A stretch of DNA of 64,000 bases from Meghimatium bilineatum (taxonomy: Eukaryota > Mollusca > Gastropoda > Stylommatophora > Philomycidae), in assembly GCA_034231615.1 (NCBI GenBank), contig CM067322.1, positions 58,596,938 through 58,660,937 on the forward strand. The letters run 5' to 3'. Within the stretch, counting starts at the first letter, position 1; the number at the start of each line of letters is the position of its first letter. The position numbers and the translations under genes are program-made. The notes beneath the pieces were generated by a model. It saw only the letters and a program-made list of their open reading frames with translations. It had not been told where the DNA came from and searched no databases. Positions 1 through 11,000 of the stretch are shown in pieces.

Positions 1-118
1 AATTTATTTTCGTCCAGTCTTTCAGAATCACTGACATATTTTTTAATGCCACAAGGGCGGAAAATTATGATTCCGCCCCGGGCGCTATTGACCCACGCTA
101 CGCCACTGTACATATGTA
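1..118 (-). mobile_element. hAT-type MITE end, cut by the window edge
   Basis: This is the inverted counterpart of the complete 174-bp element near 48.8 kb. Both contain a GGGCGGAA-type block, a TGACCCACGCTACG block and a terminal CACTG. The visible terminus (CTACGCCACTG) fits the CAGTGGCGTA-type inverted repeats of hAT elements. The left part lies outside the window. No coding capacity is visible. Confidence 0.6.
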
Positions 119-660
119 CACATTCGTACATATGTCTCTGTAATTAGTGTGAACGAAAATCGATGTAAGGCATTAAAAAGGGAGATCTGATAAAGCAGAG
201 AGGGTAGAACCGGGGTTCATGAAGAGAAGAGATAAGGAGGTATGTGTGGATAAACCTCATGTAAGAGAATGTGGGAGGATGATAGCATTGGTTACAGGAG
301 AAACTCTCTTATAACGTACATGGTCGTAATGGGTCCCTCGGTCCAGCAACAGCTTGCAAAGTCCCATGTGTGGCCACCAACCATCGCACATAGGCTCAAT
401 TGTTTAAAGCATACGAACGATAGTGATGACGCAGAAAAGGGGCAGCAAGAAGATATAGCGCAATGACTGAGTGTAGAAAGGGTTGTGAGGGTTTAGTTGA
501 AGGATAGTGCCTAGTTAATAGCATGGAGCTTAAGAGAACCAAGGTTTTGCATCATTCTGTTATCTAAGGATCCCCAGAATAGCGGGCGACTAAGCCAGTG
601 ACTTGATTATCATGTTTGCCCATGTGGGATTGGCTATTGAAATGAAGAGCTACGAAGTTA
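119..660. other. Unclassified sequence, no gene seen
   Basis: A purine-rich stretch followed by unique-looking sequence. The longest open frame (65 codons) shows no recognisable motif and no convincing splice context. I see nothing supportable here. Confidence 0.4.
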
Positions 661-663
661 AAT

Positions 664-905
664 CATGATAGAGATAGCACACAAGTGCTTCGATCTGACA
701 GAAGTCTACCCATTTCCCCAGTAAATTTCCAGTTGCATGGTTTACAAACAAAAACATATATGAGGTTACAGGACTCACAAGTAAAACAGTGGTGGATGTG
801 AAACATAAACTTGGGAAACTGGATTGTCGGATTTGCCTCCTCGTTTTCTCCCTTCAATCGCTTATTCACTGTTTTTATAGCACTGCCATTTATACCTACG
901 ACATT
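664..905 (-). mobile_element. Penelope-like element relic, GIY-YIG segment
   Basis: On the minus strand the frame reads FTCESCNLIYVFVCKPC, then KFTGEMGRLLSDR. It aligns with FTCESRNVIYVIIRKRCGK and QYIGETGLRLSDR of the larger Penelope-like element at 40.15-42.5 kb. This is the region between the zinc-binding linker and the GIY-YIG nuclease core. The second core motif is mutated (FTGE instead of YIGE) and both flanks are lost, so it is a dead fragment. Confidence 0.6.
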
Positions 906-944
906 TATACTGTGATCCCCTATAGGCCATACATATAACGCCAT

Positions 945-1520
945 TGTTTGTGACGGTTTCCTTTATCTAGCAGCATCTCTCCGTGTCTCTGACTTCTCCA
1001 CGCTTTCCCTTAAATCTCTATGGTGTCTTCATGTTTACTGTTATTTTATGTACATATATACGTCATGGTTGGTTTGTTGTATTGCGATAGCTGTGCCTTT
1101 TGATAAGCCAGGACACTTTTGTCTTCCTATCCGATCCTACTCTCCGTCACTTTTACCCTTTTTCCATCGTGTCTACTCCTTGTCCCTTCTTTCTCTAGCC
1201 TACTAACTTTCTTGCTCACACACCCTAATTCTTTTCTGCCCTTGTTGACCTCCATGCTGTGTCATATTTATGTTTCGACTTCGGTCTTCGCATTCAATCA
1301 GAGCATTCTGAGAGTCTGATTAAATTGCGGTGCGTGTTGATGTTTCGTTATCACCAAGTTAAAGCCACTGTCACTATTTCCCTTCTCATACTCGATATTG
1401 TTTTGGAATATACAGTAAATATATGCGTAATTTTCTGGTAGGCAACGAAACTCCAAAAAACGAGTTTGTTTCTCTTTTTACTAACCATCTGTGTAAATTC
1501 TTATATTGTGTAGCTTTGAG
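945..1520. other. Pyrimidine-rich unclassified stretch
   Basis: C/T-rich sequence with short hydrophobic open frames typical of composition bias. No motif, splice structure or repeat partner was recognised. Confidence 0.35.
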
Positions 1521-1523
1521 TAT

Positions 1524-1920
1524 TGTTAAGTGACTTTGAGGAGAGTAAGTCCTTACACCTTTGGCCAATTTGTGGATTGTTCACACAGAATAGGGAGAAT
1601 ATGGCAGAAGATCACAGACAGAAGAATAAGGAGAACATCATGGAAAGAGAAGAAAACAAATAAAGAGATACTAAAAACACTTAATATGAAGAAGGAACTA
1701 CTAAGAGAAATCTCAGGAAAATAAAATACTTTGGACACAATAAAAGACATGACACCTTATTGGAGACCTTACTTGAGGGTAAAGTCAAAGGGAAGCGAGC
1801 AAGAGGTAGGCAGAGATACAAGTGGGAGAGTAACATCACACGATGGACAGGTTACAGTCTAGCAGAGTGCATCACCAAGACAGGAGACAGACGATGTTAC
1901 GGAGATGGCACTTAATGATG
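1524..1920 (+). mobile_element. LINE 3' fragment (reverse transcriptase C-terminus)
   Basis: The + strand carries the common non-LTR RT tail: IKYFGHNKRHDTLLETL, then GKVKGKRARGRQRYKW and a W-T-G-Y-S-LAEC segment. It ends in a short TGATGATGAT tract that is probably its 3' tail. Related copies lie near 8.6, 19.8, 34.0, 49.1 and 56.5 kb. RT palm and endonuclease regions are absent, so the copy is 5'-truncated. Confidence 0.75.
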
Positions 1921-2454
1921 ATGATTTGTGGATGCTTCATCCAAACCAAGTTTAACCATTTTCATGTTCGGTAACTCTTGAATATGATTCAATAATAACA
2001 CACCCGTGTACAGTTAACTAAAACATTAGTGATTTATAAGCTCACATGTAAATATTATTGTCTGGTAATCTTTAGTCTTATGAATAAATATATATTATAA
2101 ACTATATATTTCCATCTTGCTGTTGTAGTAGCTTATCTATTAGGTCATAGTCACCATATCACCTAGGCCTCTACTTTCAAGTTTCTTCTCTACGACTACT
2201 CTCAATTCTCAGTGTTGTGACAACTTGGACGTGTCGTTGACGAGTGTTAACTAGGAACTTAACTAATACTAGTGTTGGTTGTGATCAGTGGTGACAATTC
2301 AATCCAATGATACTCTATCTAAACTAACATCACTATTCACTCCATCATTTCAATATCAATAAGATTCGCAGTGGACCTAGTGACTAAATAAAAACTAAAA
2401 ACCATTATTGGAGACTGACAATACATGATGTTGGTTATTTATTCTCGTTTTCTC

Positions 2455-2700
2455 ATATGTGTTGTGACTGAGGCGTCGCAGGTGATGATTGAATGATGAT
2501 CGGTTTTTGGCCTATTGCACGTTTGGTCGCTTGATATGTAATTTTAATACTGTGCTGTGTCAGAATGTTGGTAACTCCTTCAATCCACCTTCTTATTGGT
2601 CTTCCTCTGTATCTTGCTGTTTCCATTCCAACTCGTCTGGCTCTACCCGAATGACTAACATAATATTTGGTGTTCTGATTCATAATAATAAGCTCTAGTC
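2455..2700 (-). mobile_element. LINE 3' fragment
   Basis: The minus strand has a short RT-tail frame with GRPIRRWIEGVTNILTQHS and ITYQATKRAIGQ, the basic GRP..RWI signature that follows the thumb in many LINEs. Copies of the same family occur at 7.4-7.6 kb (+) and 27.0-27.1 kb (-). Only the terminal part is present. Confidence 0.6.
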
Positions 2701-2759
2701 CTAGGCTAGGTAACTCATTTGTTTTCTTTAGAAGAAACTCAAATTTATCATTCAATAAA

Positions 2760-3224
2760 CCAGAAGGTCTTACTAATAATGTTACGCCTAGGCCTTAGCC
2801 TACATTATACTATGCCAGGCAAAGATCCGCAGTGGATTCATTTCTAAACTTTGATTTTCTTGATACCTCTTGTGAGTATGTCAGATGCCAACATTCCAAT
2901 CTTTGACAGGATGAAGTTTGATAGGTAAAAGACGGGTTGCTTTTTAACAATGAGGACATATTTTTTCTCTGTATTTGATTTATTTTTTTGTTTAAACTTC
3001 TCGCACTGCCTGCTGTTATTAATATCATGTTGTTTTCTTTAATGATCATACCGAAATAATGTTGTATTGTTAAGTCTTAAGCACATTATCATGTCAAGCT
3101 ACTGTGCTTTTTCATGGAAATTTATGATAGTTGCTAATAATGTGATCTGTGGTAAAGACCTGCATGTTAGTGAGACAAAGGTTCAATTCAAAATGTTCAA
3201 CAGTTCAAAAACAGGGTTCAAAAG
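2760..3224. other. Unclassified AT-rich sequence
   Basis: Low-complexity AT-rich sequence with no credible coding frame or recognised repeat. Confidence 0.3.
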
Positions 3225-3475
3225 TCATAGAGGATTGACTTCTCTGTACTCGGTTTCCCATATGTACTCCGTCACTCTCAACGAAGCGGCACACCACCTG
3301 CCACGAGTACCACTCATAGCACATAACTCTGTAGCATCAAGTGATAATCCACAAGGATCTCTGAAAAAATTCACCTTGTAAACAAGACAACATGAGCCAA
3401 ATTCAGACTTCATGACCTCTTGAACACAAGGCGAACAGCTTAACCACTATGCTAGGGTGATCCCTAATTCAAAAT
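3225..3475 (-). mobile_element. tRNA-like SINE, minus strand
   Basis: Read on the minus strand, the 5' part (about 3475-3400) has an A-box-like TAGCATAGTGGTTAAGC, then GCCTTGTGTTCAAGAGGTC, a diverged tRNA-type promoter. A ~170-bp body follows. The tRNA-like heads near 6.3 kb and 11.55 kb share the TAGCATAGTG and GCCTTGTATTCATGAGG words. It is too diverged to be a functional tRNA gene. Confidence 0.55.
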
Positions 3476-4009
3476 GTATGAGGAATCATTCTTCGGTAAG
3501 GTCGAATATTGGGAAAATTGCCAATCCAAAGATTGGAGAGACCAATAGATATGATTATAATGATCATCCAACTTTGCAAAGACATAATTAGCTTTAAAAC
3601 GGAACTTACCAAGTATTTTTTATTTTAAAATATTTTTTTTGCAGATTAAAGTTACACAACTACACATATCTATTCTTAGCACACATTTACACACTGCCGG
3701 CTTGATAGACCTGTCACAGTGGTGATCTCCCTCGATTTTATAATGGTTTGTATGACTTTATTTTTTCTGCAGGTCTTTGCCTCATTTTATGGGGGCAATC
3801 CGCATTTACCTAAGTTCATAAACTCTCATTCTATTGTCTTGTCCACATGTAAGACATATGTTTTCAATACCCTCACTAATATAAGATGGATAGATAAGCT
3901 ACATACTAAATATAATTTGTTGTCCCGTAGTTAAGTCTAGATATCAGAATACACTAAAATGTAAAAAGTGTGGATCATTGTCCTACCAATCTATCTATAT
4001 ATATAAATC

Positions 4010-4185
4010 CGTAACCCATCAGGGTCGTAGGGGTACCACATTGAATGCTTCAGCACACAGAGTCCTCTAGCAATTTCTATCTTCAATGGCGCAGATGAAT
4101 GAAGAAAAATCTTGTCCTGACAATTCCTTGATGTTGTTTGTCCATGTCTTTATTTTCCCTCTTCTTCTTCCCCTGTCCCCACCTA
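4010..4185 (-). mobile_element. LINE 3' terminal fragment
   Basis: The minus strand matches the 3' end of the LINE family seen more completely at 43.0-43.4 kb (+) and 55.5-56.3 kb (-). The shared 3' sequence includes GTACCACATTGAATGCTTCAG, shortened here to its readable core, and the GTCCTGACAATTCC stretch. Only the end of the RT frame and the short 3' UTR remain. Confidence 0.6.
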
Positions 4186-4906
4186 CCCTACATTCTATTA
4201 ACTGGCAGAAATTTGAGCAACACAGAAGAAAAAGAAAAATTATGTTCGAAGGGGAATAGTAGAAGTGACATATTCAAAGGGAATTTCTATAGTTAAGTCA
4301 TTTCTTTTTTTACTTAAATTCAGACAGTATCATCTGGTTAACATGTGCAATTTGTTGAAATTTCCTTGGGTTATCATTCAAGCTATGGAGATAGCTGCAC
4401 TGAGTACTCTTAACAGGTAGATTGCTGCTTTGTTGATGATTGGAACAGAATACATATGGGAACAGTTGTACAAGAAAGTCCCCATCTCTGCCATAACTCT
4501 TAGTATATATATATAAACTAATGTGTACACACTGCTTTATGAGAGACTACTAATTAAAGCCACTTCAAGTGGCCAGGTGTGTACGTACTTTTCCAGTAAG
4601 GGGGATGGAGGGTTACTTTCCTCCTATTTGTGGAAAACTTCTTTATTTTCATGAGATTTTTGTAGGGAAACCATTAAGAGGAGATAATTACCCACTTTTA
4701 GGCTCGCTTTCTAGTACTAAATCACATGTTCTGATATTTGAAGATATATGCAAATAATTTGTATTGAATGTTAAGTGTGATTGGTAGAGTACAATCAGTC
4801 GATTCACTACTGAGAGGATGCCTTTACATTGTCTAGTGTAGCCGTTTAGTGTCTTTGTATCACACATGTGCTCATACAAAATATATGTTTTTAATATATT
4901 CATCAG
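4186..4906. other. Sequence upstream of BABAM2 coding start
   Basis: No promoter element can be named with confidence. A polypyrimidine/AG acceptor-like site (ATATATTCATCAG) lies just before the start-codon exon. The 5' UTR may therefore be spliced from a further upstream exon that I cannot locate. Confidence 0.35.
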
Positions 4907-4924
4907 CTTGCTAAAGTACACAAG

Positions 4925-5058
4925 ATGGTGCCTAGCAGTGTGGACACACTTCAGTCACTTGATTCCAGAATTAGACCATATGTCAAAGGCTTGCAAACAC
5001 AGGACAGTAGACTGAGTATGACAAATGATCCTTTGCTGATTACAGATCCATGTTCTGG
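4925..5058 (+). CDS. BABAM2: BABAM2 coding exon 1
   Basis: Encodes residues 1-44 (MVPSSVDTLQSLDSRIRPYV at the start) plus two bases. The donor is GG|gtaact. The N-terminus is divergent in this family. The segment RIRPYVKGL sits where vertebrate proteins have their ISPMLSPFISSVV-like helix, so this exon is assigned by position, phase and weak similarity. Confidence 0.8.
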
Positions 5059-8000
5059 GTAACTGCAAATAATTGGCTTATTTTCAATAGTTTCAAAAGC
5101 AATAATTTATTTAACCTTTAGCAACCCAGCTAAAAATAATGAATAATTCCTCTGACACCCGGCCATTTTTTAATGACTTCTGGTTTTTCTGCACATGTTT
5201 GCTATTTTGACATAACATTTTTATTTATTGAGTTATTGATTTTAAATTCTGAGATAATAGAGATAAATAGATGCTGGATATGATTTGAAAGTGTTATTTA
5301 GTTGTGTGTGTCAGTGCTGTGTTGTGTACAACCAAAATCTAGAATGTGGACAAACACACACAAGGAACTTAACTCTTCAAGGTCATGTGTAGAACTAGCT
5401 GTAGAAAACATGGCTCCTCAAATTTCTCATCATAAATTAATGTATTTACATCACTTATTAAATATTATCAACATCTCCCTCAAACCACATACGTCTATCT
5501 ATAGTAACACTAAAACTTTAAAATTTGTCCTTTTCTGAATCATAATCCATGACAAATGACATCACTGAAGTTAGGCCTACGCAGTTCAGCTTGCAAACAT
5601 GAAGGGTCGAATCAATTAAGACTGCATATTTGTAGTGCTGCGGAAAACTAAGGAACAATCACTTTAGCACATACTTACTATAAGAGCATAGTGGGAAATA
5701 AACATGGACGCTTGTTCATGGCTACCTCGATGTAGACGTCTGTCGACAGTGAGTTTCTATTGCTATTTACATTTGTCGATATTTATAGGCTTCGGATTGC
5801 TACAGGTTAAGCTGTTTCCTCTTGAATTGTATAATCACCCAAACATAAATTTTAGAATGTAAAACTCACAATCTTCGGTAAGGTTTTACTGAAGATAGAC
5901 ATGCTAAAGTTCCTTGGTGTGTGTGCCTACTTAATGTGGACACTGAAATGGATGAGGCATCTAGGCTGCAATTGAGGGAATTTGGCATTAATTATGGAAC
6001 AAGTAGAACAGAATGAGGAATGAGTGTTACCCTAGGACATCTGCTGGAGGAGACTAAGCACCTGTGAGTTTGACAAAGAGAGCAAACTTATACCGAAAAT
6101 TAATGGTTAAAAATGAGTTTTTCCGTCATGAAGATGCAGTTTCAAACCTTGTTATGGTCAATGCTGTAGAAAGTTTGGTTTAGTTTGAGATATGTAGATT
6201 ATTTCTGAAACAATAACAACGAGAAATAATTTATGAAACATAATTAACACTTTGAAATATGGATAAACAGAGGAATATGTTGGGGACCTCTGTAGCATAG
6301 TGCCTAAGCTGCTTGCCTTGTATTCATGAGGTTGAGGGTTTGATGTCATGTTTGCAGTGCTTCCAACTTTATGGATTTTCCTTGTAAACTTATGGAAACT
6401 TGACGGTCTCAGACACTTACAGACATAAGAGTAATTTTTACAAGTTTTATGGATTCCTTATAGTGTTCTAGTCTCAATTTATTTAATTATCATTGGTATC
6501 AATATCAAGACTATGTGATCTAATCTATCGCAATAAGTACTTATTTATGAAATCATGGAAGTTTCGTTGTTTACAGTCCTTTTGGTTCATCGGCTATCAT
6601 CCTTCTAAAGTGACACATTTGGTGATATCTGATGATATATAATGACCAACAGATTGAGAAAAAAGGAAATAATTTTTTTCTAAATTGATTATTAGATCAC
6701 AAGACCTTCATAAAAATGGAATACAAGAAATAAAATAATGTGGCATAGTTTGGAAAATATCCCTGAAAGTATAACTTTTTTTTGTTTTGTTTATTTTTCT
6801 GTGAAAATTTTTGCCATCTTTTATTTCTGTCAGATATCTACCAAGGCAAACAAGTGGGACCAGTAAATGTGACAGGTTCAAATTGAAGATTCCATATGCT
6901 CAACAAGTTCTTACATGTAAGCATATGACTATACATTATTGTTCAGTTAAAGGTGCTCGCTCTTCAGAGCAAGTGTTAATAATTGTTACATTGATTTCTT
7001 AACCCAGTAGTCCAGGTTCAATTCACAGTTGAAAAGAGTGGTGTTTTTTTTTTACCATGAATGTCTCTTAGGAAATATGCAACAGAATTAATCTGGATAA
7101 GTTGATATGTCAATTTTAAATAATTTTACTTTAATAAAAATGCATACTTCATACTGATATTGTGCTACCAATGTTAGACTTGACCAAATTATAATTAATT
7201 TGGTTAATTATAATTAACCAAAGAACATGAGACAAAACTTACTACGTGTGAAATGAGATGTTAATGAAAAGCAGCAAATAAGAACACACCTTGTGTGATA
7301 TGAAGAGATTAAAATAATTGTTGGATCAATGCAAGTTGTGAAATATATTGAAAAGCAAAGATTAAAATGCTTTGGCCACTAAATAAGAATTAAATAGGAG
7401 CGAGAGCATACATGAGAATAGAAAGATTAAAAAAACTGGGGAAGATCAAGAAGAAGATGGATTGAAGGAGTCACCAACACCTTAAAACAGCATAACATCA
7501 CTGCATATCAAGCAACAGAATATTGTAAACCACTCTTCATACTGATGACTATGACAGAATATCGTAAACCAATCATCACCTATTAGCAAAATCAGAGATG
7601 GTCAAAAGAAAAAGAAGAAAGACTTGAACTTTTACTTTCTTTTACAAGTTGTGTGTTATCTACATTTGTTATAGTTCTATAACATATCTTATTATTTTTC
7701 ATTCTTGTTCATTTCAATACAATTTTCTTACCAACATTGTGTTATCAGTGTCAAACTTGGACATTGGATTCTAGAACAATACATAAGATTAACACCACTG
7801 AAATGAAATGTGTGAGACGTATGATTGGAGTAAGCTTGAGAGACAAAATCAGGAATGAAGCACTAAGGAAACAATTAGGGATCAAGTTAACAATAGAATA
7901 CATCCAGAAACTACAAGTTAAATGGTACGGCCACATAACCAGACAGAAAGAGCAAAGTATTATCCAAAAAACACTTAACAAACAATACGAAAACAGTCGA

Positions 8001-11000
8001 CCTATTGGACGCCCTCGTAAAAGGTGGATAGATAGTGTATTAGAGACACACGGAAATATAACAGCAGAAGAGGCAAATAGAAGGGCAAAAGACCGTACAC
8101 TCACTCTCTCCTCAACACCGAAAGGTACATGAGGACAGAAAGAAGAAGAAGAAGAAGAAGAAGTTCATTTAATCATAATTTTGTTATGTAGGTTGACTAT
8201 TTGATTGATTGTTTGATATTTATATAAATTAGTAGCATAATCTATTCATGATGTAGTGAGCAGCCCATCATTTTTTGCATGTAGTTATTTTGTAGGCAAT
8301 ATTTATTTTCAATGCCTGCTGACCAATCTAGATGCCCAACTTCCTGTGGCAGAAATTAAACTTGTGTCTTGATTGTCCAAGATGCACTCTGTACCTCTGT
8401 GCCACAGATCAGAACCATATTTACATGTTGCATATATTTTCAATGTGTAAAATTTCTCCCAACTTTCCTTAGTTGCCTCCAACAACATGCCTGAAAGGAA
8501 GAGTGACCCTATTCTTTGCACCTTGAACTAAAATTCCAGATTTATGTTTCCCATCGGTTGCCATGTGGGCGTTTGAGCATATTAAAAGACAGGACACCTT
8601 TATGAAGACCTTACTTGGAGGTAAAGTTGAGGGGAGGCGAGTAAGAGGACATAGATACAAGTTGGAGGGCAACATCAAGAGATAGACAAGATATAATCTA
8701 TTACATTGCACCATCAAGACAAAGGATATTGGAGGTCTGTTGTATGCAACTTTCAATACAAAAATGTACTTGATGTTGATGAAAGTATCAACAGCACAAG
8801 CTAGACAAACCTCTGCCTTTAGTGTATCGTTATTTTTAAAATTTTTGTAACATTTTTTTTAAACATTTTTTTATCCAACAATTTGACTGTCATCTTCAAA
8901 TGATTCATTTTGAAGTTAAATTTACCCAACTGTAGTTAGATATGTTGAGCAGAAAGGGCAAAGCTGCAAATCATGACAACATGTTCTGTTCTCCAAACTA
9001 TGTCCTGCTAGCAAACAGAAATTTGAGAATGGACTCTTGAGAGGCAGCTGTGTTATTTTCTAACCCAGAAGATCTTTATTTAATATTAAAACTACTTTGC
9101 TATTTCCCTGTTTGTTATGTTTACAAAATAATATGTCTCAGGGGAAGTCATCTTTGATTCAGTAAATTTGAAAGAACCTCCAGACTTTATTTTTGATCAA
9201 GAGGATGATGACTTCTGCCCACCTTTGGAACAGATCAGTGTAAGTGTTAAGTAAAGTATACTGTATATATTTTCATATAGTTTAGCAACGCTTCATGAAC
9301 AGAAGTTTTTGTTGCAATAATAGTACTTTTAAATATCTGGATTTGCTTAATAAATATTGGAAAACAGTTATTTTATGTAGCTTCATTGTCAATATCTTAA
9401 AATTATAGCAATAATGACAAATGTAGAATGGAAAGTTGATTTGATAGGATTCTTGATTAGAAACTAGCTTCACAGCACGTGGGGCATTCCCAAAGTGAAT
9501 TTTGGTGAGATTTGATATGAACTCATCATGTTCATAAAGTTCATATTGTTACTCAAGAGAGTGAAGAGTTATGTGGTTCAGGGTTTTAAATCTAATTAAA
9601 AAAATAATTTATAATTGTTATTCCAACATATTTGTTAACAATGGCTTATAGTACGTTGAGAAGGTACATCTCATGACAGAGAGTGATCTTGAATCTCCAA
9701 ATAAATTATATTGAGTATTCTAAAATTAATAATTATTATGTTTATCTTCTTCAGAAATGTGATTTTTATATCAAAGTATATAAAGATTTTATAATGTATG
9801 GATATATATATACATACGGATGCTCTTTATTTTTTTCTCTAGTTTTTGGACCATTCAGAATCTTTTGATGAGAGTTTGACACTAACTGCTCTGGTAAATG
9901 GAATCTAAGAAAGTCAATCGAAGGCAGTAGCTGCTGCCTCATTTTCTATCCTTATACTGAACATTGTTCCGTATGCCTCATTGTTCTCATTGACACCTCT
10001 GCCACTAGCGTTACCTATAATAGACATATTTCTCACTATAATAAATATAAAATTTGTAAACACAATTGCATCATAATCCTTAGCATCCTCAAATTTTAGT
10101 TATTTAATTTTGAGATCTGCTGTAATGTTGCTCCAAGCTCTATATTTCCCATCAAGCATAATAATAACAACTTTGATGGAAGTTTGTCATAGACTCAAAC
10201 ATTGAAATAAGAAGAACCAAAAAATCACATTTAAGAACAATAAAATAAACTTCTAGTCTGACTAGAACTGAATGTGTGTAGTAACCATTGATGTACAGAC
10301 AAGAATTCAGACTGAATTTAGTATATAGATTTGTTTATTAGAACTTAGATATGTTCATTACTTCTAAACAATGTAATACTTGAATTATTCAATTTCAGAG
10401 TCTAATGTGCTGGGACTGGCAAAACAGTGAGAGCTTAGCTGCAGTACTCACCGACTTATTGGAATTCTACAAAGACTATCAACTTAAGAGAGCGGGCACA
10501 AACTTGGTGCTCCAGAGACATATGCGGTCACTCCTGGCAGAAACTACTGATGGCTTACAGATCATGGTAAACAAAAAGGAGGTATACATCCTATTATATA
10601 GTTTCTCTAAAAGGCAATCCTTTTTTTTTTACTGTCATTATAGATAAGAGAGAACTAAACATCTGTAAATAAATTACATTAACAGTGCAATCTACATTTG
10701 TGTTAGTTTGACACATTTTTCTTATCAACTACAATCGTTATACATGTATTACTGTAAACTATTCAACACATATACTAATTTGAACAAGGTTTATGTACTG
10801 AATAGAAAAATACTAATTTAAGCATACCCTGTAACATGTTGATGTTCAACTATTAGTGTTATTTTGAGGCATCACGAATACATCCGATCATATCACATGA
10901 ATGGTCTGTGTTCAAACCACCTAGTTCAATGAATTGGTTTGCAAGGTGTTTTTACTATCAACTCTGCTATTGTTCTGACTATGATTTCATATTCTTGTTT

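Noticed and set aside
6281-6350. tRNA gene
   Set aside because: A- and B-box-like words are present, but no acceptor or anticodon stems can be formed. Interpreted as a SINE head.
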